Positions 53,381 to 62,198 of a stretch of DNA of 64,000 nt are shown here, in pieces. Numbering within the stretch: position 1 is the stretch's first letter; each line of letters starts with the position of its first letter. Origin of the DNA: Bacteroides sp. (lineage in GTDB: Bacteria; Bacteroidota; Bacteroidia; Bacteroidales; Muribaculaceae); contig JAAVDE010000025.1 in the NCBI GenBank assembly GCA_014801955.1, positions 22,593 to 86,592 of the forward strand. Reading direction: 5' to 3'. Made by a program: the position numbers and the translations under genes. The notes beneath the pieces were generated by a model. It was not told the DNA's origin. It worked only from the letters and a program-made list of their open reading frames with translations, and ran no database searches.

Positions 53381-55382
53381 CGAGATAGCCGCCCTTGGGC
53401 ATCGATTTGATGCGCACGGGGTAGACCGTGCCTTCCTCGTCGATGAGGCTGACGGAGGTAATGTCGGCGGTGCCCTCGATCAGAATGCCGAGCGCGGCGT
53501 TTGCGGCAATGTCGGCAGCGTTGGCGCGCAGAGTAACGCGGCCGGTTTCGGCGTCGAAGAACGTGTCGAACTGAAAGTCGCGGCGGTTGTTCCAGAAATC
53601 GCCGTAGTCCTGGAAATTATAGAGGCCACACTCGCGCAGATCCATCATGTCGACCAGCATCTTTTCGGCCTTCATTTTCCAGTCGCGGTTCGGGTGGATG
53701 AGAACCACCGACGACGCGTAGTTCTTTTTCAGCTTTTCGAAAATTTCAAACCACTGCGCCGGTTTTTCGGCCCAGTTGTTGTCGTTCATGCCCGCGTCGC
53801 CGGAATAAACGTCGGAGAAATGGAGCGGAATCTGAAGAACGCCGGTTATTTCGCCGTCCCAGTCGTTGTTCATGCGCTGCGGAACCGGAAATTGCGCGTG
53901 GAGCGCCGGTGCGGTGTAGCACGAGCTGAACTGATAGCCGGCCATGACGTGGGCCTGCGGGAAGTGTTTGTTAACGCAAAGATGACCCGAGCGGAAGGCG
54001 CGGATGTTAACGCCGAAATCGCGCTCGAGCAGCTCTTTCGAAACCTGAAATTCAGCCAGGGTAGAGCCGGTTGAAACTCCCGCCTCAACGTCGCGGGTGG
54101 CATATTCGGCATATTCCTCGGGAGTGAACGGCGTCATGGGGAATCGCTCGGTGATGCTGAAGTCCGGATAGTGGCAAACGGAGTGGCTGCCGATGGTGTG
54201 GCCGGCCTCGAGGAGCTTGCGGACCGCCGGCAGAGTTTCGTCGCAATAGAACTGCGACAGATATTGCGGCTGGCGGAAATAGTGGACCGTCAGGAAATAG
54301 TGGCCGTTCAGCCCCATTTCGGTCTCATAGTCGGCCATCCAGTGCATTTCGTCGTAGGCCGTGCGCGAGTCGCAGTCGTGGGTCGGGATGAGAACTGCCT
54401 GATAGCCGTCGGGAACGGTGAATTTCCAGGCGCTGAGCTTATTGCGCGCGGCGCTGATGGCGCGAATGAAAAACGCCGGAATGTCGCTCAGAGGGCTGAA
54501 AGTCTGGCTGCGGCTCGACAGGCCCAGGCTCTTGTTGAGATGCAGACGCTCAACGACGTCGCGCCAGCGGAAGCCACACATATATGCGGCGCCCTCGCCG
54601 AGCTCGTTGCAGGTAACGGCAACCGCCTCCGGGTCATCGTTGAACCAGGCCAGGGGAGTGGCGGTCGAAACCGTAGCCGCAACCGTCGTTATCTCGCCGA
54701 TGGCCACTGTGGTTTCCTCCGGGTCGTCGAAATAGACGGTTTCCGGGCGCGAAAGGTCGGCCCAGGTGTAGGTCGTGCGCGTTTTGGCCGTTGCCGAGTG
54801 GCCGCTAAGGCCAAACAGCTCTTTGAGGCCGTCGGTCATGTTGCCCTCGATTGCGGGAGCAACAACGACGCCGCCTTTCCTGACATAGTCCAGCAGCATG
54901 GCCGTTTCTTCGGGCGTGAACGTCGTTTTGCTGCTGCTTGCAAGAATAGGCGAGCTGATAACGATCATCGAGCCTTTGGCAACGGCTTCGCTGCAGGAAG
55001 TAGTAGTGAACCGGGGCAGTCCGGCGATTTCAAGCATGTATTCAACCGAGGCGACGTTGCGCGTAAGGTTTTCCGACTCCTTGTTCGGGGCGGTTACATC
55101 GAGAATGGCAACCGGCTTTACCAGCGTTGCCGAATCGGGAACAACGATGCTCCCCGCCTCGCCCTGGGGCAGGGCGTTGAACTTTACGCTCTTGATTCCG
55201 GCAATGTCGATTCCGCCGAAGCTATAGCCAGCCGAAGCCGTGGCCGACTCCGAGATGGTGCCGTCGGTGGTCTGAACCGACGAGCCGTCGGCGTTCGTTA
55301 CCGTGAACTGGGCCGAGGCGCTGCCGCAGCCGATGATTGCCAGCGCTGCTAACGCGCTGAAATATTTTTTAGTGTCAGACAT
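53364..55382 (-). CDS. NodB-like polysaccharide deacetylase with N-terminal amidotransferase-like domain
   Basis: This 672-aa protein has a signal peptide (YFSALAALAIIGCGSASAQ). Residues 25-290 include a GATase-like or flavodoxin-like region (LLDYVRKGGVVVAPAIEGNM). The C-terminal NodB region has LIPTHDCDSRTAYDEMHW (catalytic Asp motif), the metal-site AGHTIGSHSVCHYPDFS and VVLIHPNRDWKMKAEKM. It probably removes acetyl or similar groups from a surface polysaccharide in the periplasm. It is the last gene of the exopolysaccharide-export-like operon and is convergent with mscS. Substrate unknown. Confidence 0.82.
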   Translation of the reverse strand: MSDTKKYFSALAALAIIGCGSASAQFTVTNADGSSVQTTDGTISESATASAGYSFGGIDIAGIKSVKFNALPQGEAGSIVVPDSATLVKPVAILDVTAPNKESENLTRNVASVEYMLEIAGLPRFTTTSCSEAVAKGSMIVISSPILASSSKTTFTPEETAMLLDYVRKGGVVVAPAIEGNMTDGLKELFGLSGHSATAKTRTTYTWADLSRPETVYFDDPEETTVAIGEITTVAATVSTATPLAWFNDDPEAVAVTCNELGEGAAYMCGFRWRDVVERLHLNKSLGLSSRSQTFSPLSDIPAFFIRAISAARNKLSAWKFTVPDGYQAVLIPTHDCDSRTAYDEMHWMADYETEMGLNGHYFLTVHYFRQPQYLSQFYCDETLPAVRKLLEAGHTIGSHSVCHYPDFSITERFPMTPFTPEEYAEYATRDVEAGVSTGSTLAEFQVSKELLERDFGVNIRAFRSGHLCVNKHFPQAHVMAGYQFSSCYTAPALHAQFPVPQRMNNDWDGEITGVLQIPLHFSDVYSGDAGMNDNNWAEKPAQWFEIFEKLKKNYASSVVLIHPNRDWKMKAEKMLVDMMDLRECGLYNFQDYGDFWNNRRDFQFDTFFDAETGRVTLRANAADIAANAALGILIEGTADITSVSLIDEEGTVYPVRIKSMPKGGYLVTLRG

Positions 55383-55386
55383 AACC

Positions 55387-55854
55387 TTAGCGTTTCTTGA
55401 TTTTGAATGTTGAGTCGCCGCCGATTGTTACCAGATATATGCCCGGCGCGAAGTTGCCGACGTTGATGGTCGTCGTTTCGGCCCGGAGTTCGCCGTTATA
55501 GAGCGTGCGGCCGTCGACCGCGCGGATTGCGATAGCCGAACCGACTGCGGCGTGCTTGATGGTTAAAATATTATGAATCAGCGTGACCGATTCGCTCTTT
55601 GCTTGCGGCGCACTGATTGCATCGGTGGGCTTCACAGCAAAAGCTACTTCTTTAATATCGGGAATCTGAACATCCTTGCCAACCACCGTTATGAGCCCCG
55701 TTGCGTCGGAGCCGACCAAACAGCTGACGGATGAAACCGGCATCAGTACCTGACCGTCGCCGATAACGCACCAATTCTCGTTATCGGCTGCCGCTGACTC
55801 GAAAACCGCAGTGGCGCCGAGCAGCATAAAAAGAAAAAATTTATGGAGTTTCAT
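55387..55854 (-). CDS. small secreted protein with C-terminal sorting-like domain
   Basis: This 155-aa protein has a signal peptide (FFLFMLLGATAVFESAAA). Its C-terminal half (ILTIKHAAVGSAIAIRAVDG, then YNGELRAETTTINVGNFAPG and IYLVTIGGDSTFKIKKR) resembles the type IX secretion or T9SS-like C-terminal domains of Bacteroidetes. A single Cys pair is present (CVIGDG, SCLVGSD). It lies between the 752-aa lipoprotein and the deacetylase, downstream of a strong hairpin. It may be a secreted carrier or a matrix protein; function unknown. Confidence 0.65.
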   Translation of the reverse strand: MKLHKFFLFMLLGATAVFESAAADNENWCVIGDGQVLMPVSSVSCLVGSDATGLITVVGKDVQIPDIKEVAFAVKPTDAISAPQAKSESVTLIHNILTIKHAAVGSAIAIRAVDGRTLYNGELRAETTTINVGNFAPGIYLVTIGGDSTFKIKKR

Positions 55855-55877
55855 GTGATTGAGAGAATATAAAAAAG

Positions 55878-55905
55878 GCAGGCACGTCGATTTCGACGTG
55901 CCTGC
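55878..55905 (-). terminator. terminator after the large lipoprotein gene
   Basis: GCAGGCACGTCGA (55878-55890) pairs with TCGACGTGCCTGC (55893-55905). On the minus strand it is followed by TTTTTTATATT. The strong stem lies 24 bp before the next gene's start, so read-through would be needed for the last two genes. Confidence 0.9.
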
Positions 55906-55933
55906 ACGTCAGAGCTGTAACAATCCGTGTGAA

Positions 55934-58192
55934 TTATCGATTGGTCATGCGGAGTACGTCAACACCATTACGGCCATAGGCCAGATAAATGATGTCGCCG
56001 TCAACGGCAACGTAGTTGCAGGAGGCGTTGATGCCTTCTTCAGCCGTGTTGCCGGGGTAGTTAGTGGCACCGGGTTTACCGTTGGTGTAGGTAAGAATCG
56101 GGGTTGAAATATCATTCTTGTCGAAGATATAGAGGCCCGAGCCGAAAGCCACATAGAGGTACTTATCGTCGATAGCCAGACCGTTGGCCGGGTTACGCTG
56201 GGTTTCACCGGCTTTGTATTCACCGGCAACAGCTCCGGCAGCATTGAATTTCTTCAGGCCACCATGACCGAGTGCAACGTACATTGAACCGTCGTTATCG
56301 AGGGCAATGGTATTCTTGCCGTCGATGGGCGAGATTTCAAGGTCGGAAGAAACAATGGTCGGATTGCTCCAGGTGTAGTCATCGGCGTCATACAGGCGGA
56401 GTTCGGCCGGAGAGGAGGCCGCACCCTGCACGCGCTCGGTGAGGTTAAGGGCGATAAGTTTGTTGCCAACGAGCGAGAGGTGCTTACCCGAGCCGGTAGT
56501 GCGGAACGCACCGTCGCGATCGTTGTTCAAGCGCTTGAGGTCGCTGGTCAGAGTGTGGTAGCCACCATAGGAAGCTACCGTCAGGTAGTCACCGTTTCTA
56601 ACGATGCAGTTGCCGTCGCCGCCATAGAATTCGGGGTTGTCCTCGCCGGCAACGCGGTTGCCCTTGAGGTGGGTGAATGCTATTTCAGCGTTGTTGGCAA
56701 ACGTGCCGCCGTTCAGTGCGATTTCACCAACGATGGCGTGGTTCGCGTTGTGGCCTACGGCCAGCAGGCGATTGCCGTCGAAGATGATGTGGTTGTAGTC
56801 GGTGTTGGGGTCCTGGGCATAAGCGAGGAGCTTAACGCCTTCGGCACTGTGTTCAACAACTTCGATGCAACCCTGAATACCCTCGCCGCGTTCATGCCAC
56901 GAAACGTAGGCCTTGCTTCCGTTGAACTGGATGCAGGTAGCCGAAATCGGGTGGCTGTGATCGTTAGTGATCGTAGAGATCGTTTCGAGTTTGGGTTTGT
57001 CGGGAACGGTGGGGGGAATGGTAACGAAGATGGGAGCACACGAGTTAGCGGTGTTATCTTCGATATATTCAACTTCAACCTCTTCGTTGAGGTTAACGCT
57101 GGCGTTGAGGCCGAGAGCTTCTTTGGTCGGCTCAACGTTTTCACCATAGAGCCACTTTTCGCAAAGAAGGTTGAGGTTACCGAAAGTGTTTTTCAGATCA
57201 CCTGCACCGGCGTTGTTAACGTGGATTTCGGTAGCTTTGATGAGCGCAACGTCGTCGTTGAGCGCATAGAGCTGCGAAGTCTGAACGTTTTCAATCGAGA
57301 GAACGTCGGTTTCAATGAAGGCGCCGTCGCGCAGTTCAACCCGCGGGTTGGCCATGAGCTGAACAACGGGCGATTTGATGTAGCCGACATGGAAAACCTG
57401 GTCATTGTCGAAAACGACCTTTTCCGATGCCACCAGCTTGCAGTTGATGTAAACATCCGAGTTTCCGGAGATGTGGATGTAGTCAACAACTACGGAACCG
57501 TCAACATAAACCTCGCTCTGGAAGCCGATGCGCTTGATTTGGTCAAGTGCAGCGCCCGAGTAGAGGGTTACGCCTTCAAGATTGAATTCCTGGTCGTTGG
57601 AAACGGTGGAGGTCAGCTTGCCGAAGTTGTAGATCGTCAGGCACTGGCTGCCCTGGAACTTGTTCATGTCAAATTCCAGTTCGCCGCCGGGAAGTACAAC
57701 AATCGTTGCCTGCTCGTTGAGATACGTGTTGGCATTGAAACCGGTGATGGTCCATTTGCCGGTAACGTAAACCGTTGAACCGAAGTTCTGCAACGCTCCT
57801 TTGTAGTCGCCGCTAACGACGAGCTGCGAGAAGTCAAGCTGATCGGGGTTGTAATAGAAATTTGCGTCTTTCAATTCAACGAGTTTCGACAGGTCAACGT
57901 TGTTCTGAACGTTTTGCAGATAGGCGTTGAGGTCGATTTCGGGATTGAGAGAACGGCTGCCGGGGGTGCCAAATGAGTAGTTCAATACTCGGGCTGGCAT
58001 CTTGGCCGGGTCGGTAATGACACTTAGGGGCGAGGTTTCGAGTCCTGCCGACTGAGAAATCCCGTCCGTGCCTGGTTCTGCAAATGTGTTGTCATCCGAG
58101 CATGATGCCATACCGGCCATCAGCAGGGTCGCAGGCAGTGCCTTGAGGGCCGCATTGATCATGCGTCCTCTGTTAAAAAAAATTGCTTTCAT
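55934..58192 (-). CDS. large beta-rich lipoprotein of unknown function
   Basis: This 752-aa protein has a long signal with lipobox LLMAGMASCSDDN. Residues 60-350 are a repeat-rich beta-helix-like region (NFYYNPDQLDFSQLVVSGDY; GELEFDMNKFQGSQCLTIYN). Residues 385-752 have beta-propeller-like repeats (STITNDHSHPISATCIQFNG; TLTSDLKRLNNDRDGAFR; NGLAIDDKYLYVAFGSGLYI). It is lipid-anchored and periplasmic or on the surface. It lies between the processive GT and the deacetylase and may bind the polymer. I do not recognise the family, and no enzymatic motif is obvious. Confidence 0.7.
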   Translation of the reverse strand: MKAIFFNRGRMINAALKALPATLLMAGMASCSDDNTFAEPGTDGISQSAGLETSPLSVITDPAKMPARVLNYSFGTPGSRSLNPEIDLNAYLQNVQNNVDLSKLVELKDANFYYNPDQLDFSQLVVSGDYKGALQNFGSTVYVTGKWTITGFNANTYLNEQATIVVLPGGELEFDMNKFQGSQCLTIYNFGKLTSTVSNDQEFNLEGVTLYSGAALDQIKRIGFQSEVYVDGSVVVDYIHISGNSDVYINCKLVASEKVVFDNDQVFHVGYIKSPVVQLMANPRVELRDGAFIETDVLSIENVQTSQLYALNDDVALIKATEIHVNNAGAGDLKNTFGNLNLLCEKWLYGENVEPTKEALGLNASVNLNEEVEVEYIEDNTANSCAPIFVTIPPTVPDKPKLETISTITNDHSHPISATCIQFNGSKAYVSWHERGEGIQGCIEVVEHSAEGVKLLAYAQDPNTDYNHIIFDGNRLLAVGHNANHAIVGEIALNGGTFANNAEIAFTHLKGNRVAGEDNPEFYGGDGNCIVRNGDYLTVASYGGYHTLTSDLKRLNNDRDGAFRTTGSGKHLSLVGNKLIALNLTERVQGAASSPAELRLYDADDYTWSNPTIVSSDLEISPIDGKNTIALDNDGSMYVALGHGGLKKFNAAGAVAGEYKAGETQRNPANGLAIDDKYLYVAFGSGLYIFDKNDISTPILTYTNGKPGATNYPGNTAEEGINASCNYVAVDGDIIYLAYGRNGVDVLRMTNR

Positions 58193-58270
58193 TTCATTAA
58201 ATATTTGATTGTTACAGTCTTTCTTTCTTATTCAATTGATTGGTCATTATGGTTTGTTAATATTTAGGGG

Positions 58271-59593
58271 TTAAATGCCCTCGGCCTGAGCGATTTCCGA
58301 GGTCTTTTTGGGATTCCAGGAGTCTTTATAGGAGGAGAAGAAAAAGAGTTCTTTGGTGTGGGCTATCAGGCGGGTGATGCGCAGGAAGTAGCCGGTATAG
58401 AACGTTGAGAGCGGAACGTATTTTATCAGCCATTTTTCCTCGCTCGGACGCTCCGTTACCATCATGATTACGCCGAACGCAATGAAGTTGAAGATTATGC
58501 GAATCATGTAGCCGATAATGAAAATCTCGGCAATGCGGTCGGGGTGTTCCATGATGAGAACGATGATGTAGAAGAACCAGATGTAGTTGAACACGAAGTC
58601 ATAGAGAATGGCCTCGAGGTTCGAAAACATGTTTGAGAACGAAAAATGGCGCTGCGGGCGGAAAATGTCGAAATGCTTGCGCAGGCGGAAGCGCACCAGC
58701 GATTTGCTCCAGCGCTGACGCTGGCGAAAGAGCGCCTTCCAGCTGACCGGCACCGAAGTCATGCAAATTGCGTCTTCGGCAAAGTAGACGCGGAACTTGG
58801 CCTTGCGGAACTTCTGGGTCAGGTCACCGTCGAGGCCGGGGCCGATGTCCCAGCCGCCAACGTTTTCAAGCGCCTGGCGCTCAAAGGCTCCGAATGCGCC
58901 GGAAATAATGTGGAGAATGCCGAGCTGGTTCGTTACCATACGTCCGACCTGAATGGTTTTCAGATATTCGAGCGCTTGCATTGAGGTGCAGATGCTGTCG
59001 CGCGCGTTGCGGACCTTAATAACTCCGCCAACGGCCTTGATGTTGTCGTCGTAGTAGAACGGCAGCAGAATCTTTTCAATCGCGTCGCGGTCGAGCGAGG
59101 AGTCGGCGTCGAGGTGAACAACATACTTGCCGCGGGCGAACTTCAGGCCCAGATTGGCCGCGCTCGCCTTGCCGCCGCGCTCTCTGGCGCGGATATAGCG
59201 GTCAATGTAGCCCGCCTTTTCCAGGTCGTTGCAAATGGTCGGAGTGTCGTCGTCCGACCCGTCGTCAACGATGATTACCTCGTAGTTGCGATAGGTCTGC
59301 TCCCGAAGCGAGCGAACGAGGCTGTAGATATGCTTGCCCTCATTCTTGCCCGGCGCAAGAATGGTGACCAGCGGGTATTCGATATAGAGTTTGTCGCGCG
59401 CCTCTTTCTTTTGGCGGCGATATTTCTTGTATCGGAGCTTGTGCCACAGAACCAGAACGGTTTCCAGCAGGTAGTAGCGCGGAAATTCAATGAAGACCAA
59501 ATAGAAGTAAATGGACACCATGACATCCAGCGATACGTTGCGGCTGAAACCGCCAACCAGGTCGTCGATTATTCTGCAGGCGTAGTCAATCAT
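58271..59593 (-). CDS. processive GT2 polysaccharide synthase
   Basis: This 440-aa membrane glycosyltransferase has an N-terminal helix (VMVSIYFYLVFIEFPRYYLL), then a GT-A domain with VIIVDDGSDDDTP, HLDADSSLD, DLTQKFRKAKFRVYFAED and RQRQRWSKSLVRF. This D,D,D,Q(Q/R)xRW pattern marks processive synthases such as those of hyaluronan, PNAG or cellulose. Three or four C-terminal helices follow (about 325-400). It would polymerise a sugar nucleotide and push the chain through the inner membrane. It overlaps the TackOD1 gene by 4 nt. Product unknown. Confidence 0.88.
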   Translation of the reverse strand: MIDYACRIIDDLVGGFSRNVSLDVMVSIYFYLVFIEFPRYYLLETVLVLWHKLRYKKYRRQKKEARDKLYIEYPLVTILAPGKNEGKHIYSLVRSLREQTYRNYEVIIVDDGSDDDTPTICNDLEKAGYIDRYIRARERGGKASAANLGLKFARGKYVVHLDADSSLDRDAIEKILLPFYYDDNIKAVGGVIKVRNARDSICTSMQALEYLKTIQVGRMVTNQLGILHIISGAFGAFERQALENVGGWDIGPGLDGDLTQKFRKAKFRVYFAEDAICMTSVPVSWKALFRQRQRWSKSLVRFRLRKHFDIFRPQRHFSFSNMFSNLEAILYDFVFNYIWFFYIIVLIMEHPDRIAEIFIIGYMIRIIFNFIAFGVIMMVTERPSEEKWLIKYVPLSTFYTGYFLRITRLIAHTKELFFFSSYKDSWNPKKTSEIAQAEGI

Positions 59594-60582
59594 AGCAGGG
59601 CGTGCTCACAAAGTTCTCTTATGCCGTGGGGGGTGAACGTGTATTCGAAAATATCGTAGGGCTTCAGGTCGAGGGGCTGCATGTGGTGGCCACACTTGGA
59701 GCAGATGACCTTCATTTCCGAGTGGAGCTGAACGGCGCCACACTCGTTGCAGGTCTGAACCTTCGACGGGCGGTCGTAGTCAATGCCGATATGGCGCAGC
59801 TGGCGCTTGCACTTGGGGCAGCGCAGTTCGTCGTCGAACAGATAGTCCGACTCCTTGGAAATGTTGGCGCACCGGAAATGGTGAATCATATCTTCCTCCT
59901 TGAGGTTGGAGCTCTTGCACTTGTTGCAGCACTCGGTGAACAGCAGGTGGTCGGAACCACACATCTGGCACAGGTGAATGCGCTCAACGAACTTCGTCGG
60001 CGTAATATATTCCATTTCAAGGAATTTATTTGTTATCGCGCGGATGTTACTGTCGTCGGGGTTGGGGTCGTTGCCAACCATGCGGCGAACCAGAACGTAG
60101 GCGGCAAACACTGCCGAAAGGCCGCTGCGCAGGGTGGGGATGGTCGTGTTCGTGAACGACAGGTCCTGGCGGGTAAAGCAGAAAACACACATGCGGCGAA
60201 ACAGCTCGTTTTCGTCCATGTCCTGGGCGTAGAAGTTATGCGCTCCCAGTTTTTCAATCTGGAAGATAATCTCTTCGGCGCGCTGAGTAACGCTGTTGTC
60301 GAAAGCCGACGGTGCGAAGCCGTCGAGCAGGGCGCTGAATCGCTCGAAGTGGCCGAAATGAAGCATGCTCATGAAGCGAGGCATCATGCGGAACTTCCGG
60401 TGAACGAACGGCGAAGTCTGGCTGACCATTTCGCGCACCAGGTTATAGTGCACGTGGGCCAGGTCAAAATAGATCAGGTCGAAGTCCAATTCATGGACTT
60501 TTTCGTCGCGAACGTCGAAATAATCCTGAATGATAAGGACTTTCCTGCCTGCTGAGTTGGGTTCTATTCTATACAGGTCCAT
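59590..60582 (-). CDS. TackOD1-type zinc-ribbon protein
   Basis: This 330-aa soluble protein has an N-terminal half with a response-regulator-like start (GRKVLIIQDYFDVRDEKV). A C-terminal multi-zinc-ribbon domain (about 205-300) has cysteine pairs in LCQMCGSDHLLFTECCNKCK, RCPKCKRQLRHIG, QTCNECGAV and VICSKCGHHM. This matches the TackOD1 output domain known from signalling proteins linked to polysaccharide synthases. It probably controls the adjacent synthase in response to a signal. No HTH is present, so it is not a DNA-binding regulator on this evidence. Confidence 0.72.
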   Translation of the reverse strand: MDLYRIEPNSAGRKVLIIQDYFDVRDEKVHELDFDLIYFDLAHVHYNLVREMVSQTSPFVHRKFRMMPRFMSMLHFGHFERFSALLDGFAPSAFDNSVTQRAEEIIFQIEKLGAHNFYAQDMDENELFRRMCVFCFTRQDLSFTNTTIPTLRSGLSAVFAAYVLVRRMVGNDPNPDDSNIRAITNKFLEMEYITPTKFVERIHLCQMCGSDHLLFTECCNKCKSSNLKEEDMIHHFRCANISKESDYLFDDELRCPKCKRQLRHIGIDYDRPSKVQTCNECGAVQLHSEMKVICSKCGHHMQPLDLKPYDIFEYTFTPHGIRELCEHALL

Positions 60583-60597
60583 TGGTTTCCTTTTTAT

Positions 60598-62163
60598 TTA
60601 GTCAATTTTTTTGTGGAGCGCCCAGGCGGTTTTGTATTCCGGATTCTTGGCTATTTCGGCAACGGCGGCATTGGCTGCCGAAACTGTTGCAAACGATGCG
60701 ATTGCAACGCGGTAGCGTCCGTCGCCTTCAATGATGCGCACTCCCTTGTAGCCCTGCTTCTTGAGCTTGTCGGCCAGGGTGGTGGCCAGCTCCTGCTTGA
60801 CGCTGCTGCCAACGATAACATGATAGGGACCGCTCGTTGCGTTCTGAATGTTCGTTGCCGGCTTGGCTGCGGCCGAGGGCTTGGGCTCGGGCTTGGCTTG
60901 CGGTTTGGCCGGCGGGGTGGGGGGCACGGTCGCTGTTTCAACGGCTGTTGAGTCAACGGCTGTTGAGTCCGGTTCTTCCCATTCCTGGATGGTTTCCTTG
61001 TTGTGGCGCCAGCGGGCCATCGAGGCCTGGTCAATGCCGTAGGTGGTGTTGAAAATGATGTAGTCGTCGATATGGCTCGTGCCTTCGCGGAACTTGTTGA
61101 TTCGCACCTTGACCGGCAGCGCGTTAACCAGCGACCAGAACGGAATATCCTGGTCGGCGTCAATGTCGAAAACAACGACCGATGCCATGTGGTCGCGCGA
61201 CAGCGTGCTGCGCAGTTCGCCGGGAATCTCCTCCGTTCGCGCGCCGAGCATCAAAACGCTGGCATTGTATGAAATCTCGTCGTTAACGATAACTTCGGCC
61301 TTGGTGTGGTAGGTGATATATTGCATCTGGTCGGACTTGACATAGGCAACGACCGACACGTTATTGTCGGAGAGATTCAGGCCCTGGGCCGTTATGATGG
61401 GTTCGCCGCGCAAAACCAGCGAAAAGGTGGGCACGAGTTTTTCGGTCACTATAAATGAGTCGGCGGCAATCGAGTTGCGGACAACGCCGAGGCTGTCGAG
61501 CAGCGCAATGTTGCGCATATCGGAAACGTGGAGGTAGCCGTGGCCGCTGTTGGTCAGGCGCTGAACCGCCTCCTTGCTCTGGGTCATGGCGTTCCAGAGA
61601 ACGCCGAGCTTGCGGCGAAGCGCGGTGTATTGTTCGCGCGCTTCGGAGAGTTCCTGCTCGGTGCGCAGCTTGTTGTGGTTGTTGCTCAGGCCCAGCTTGG
61701 TGTTATGGTCGCCGACCGAGAGCTGGCGCTCCAGCTCGGCGATGCGCACCTTAAGGACGTTCAAGTCCTGGCGCGTCATGCCATACTGCACTCGCAGGTC
61801 GCGGTCGCGAACAATGATGGTCGGCTCGTAGTCGTTGCTCTCATGCTTATAGAAGTTGTTGGCCAAGACGTAGGAAAACACCGTGTCGCCCGGCAGAATC
61901 AGGTCGCCCACGCGCCATTTCGACTCCAGGAAGTAGGCGTCTTCGTCGAGGCGAAACGTATAGGAGTCAACCGAAACGTAGCCGTCGAAATCAACGTAAA
62001 CGCTTTTGCGATAAAGCCATATGCAGATAATCGCAATGATTATCGACAGAATGATCGTGTAGATCAGCTGTTGCTTATATATCTTGCGCCGGCGCTGGCG
62101 CAGAATGCGTTCAATATCCTGCTGTTCGGTTTCTTCTGACTGTGTGAAGCTGAAGTTTCTCAT
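60598..62163 (-). CDS. HlyD/Alg44-like periplasmic adaptor with C-terminal SPOR domain
   Basis: This 521-aa protein has a cytoplasmic start with a basic cluster (RILRQRRRKIYKQQ), one membrane helix (YTIILSIIIAIICIWLY, about 34-50), and a beta-barrel plus coiled coil (about 100-215) resembling HlyD-type adaptors. A Pro/Ala/Lys linker follows, then a SPOR domain (about 445-518: YHVIVGSSVKQELATTLADK; GYKGVRIIEGDGRYRVAIAS). SPOR domains bind denuded peptidoglycan at division sites. An adaptor with a SPOR tail is unusual and would tie polysaccharide export to the septum. It precedes the TackOD1 gene by 15 bp. Confidence 0.82.
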   Translation of the reverse strand: MRNFSFTQSEETEQQDIERILRQRRRKIYKQQLIYTIILSIIIAIICIWLYRKSVYVDFDGYVSVDSYTFRLDEDAYFLESKWRVGDLILPGDTVFSYVLANNFYKHESNDYEPTIIVRDRDLRVQYGMTRQDLNVLKVRIAELERQLSVGDHNTKLGLSNNHNKLRTEQELSEAREQYTALRRKLGVLWNAMTQSKEAVQRLTNSGHGYLHVSDMRNIALLDSLGVVRNSIAADSFIVTEKLVPTFSLVLRGEPIITAQGLNLSDNNVSVVAYVKSDQMQYITYHTKAEVIVNDEISYNASVLMLGARTEEIPGELRSTLSRDHMASVVVFDIDADQDIPFWSLVNALPVKVRINKFREGTSHIDDYIIFNTTYGIDQASMARWRHNKETIQEWEEPDSTAVDSTAVETATVPPTPPAKPQAKPEPKPSAAAKPATNIQNATSGPYHVIVGSSVKQELATTLADKLKKQGYKGVRIIEGDGRYRVAIASFATVSAANAAVAEIAKNPEYKTAWALHKKID

Positions 62164-62198
62164 CGGATTTTATATCTATTTGCGGTGAAGCGGATTGG

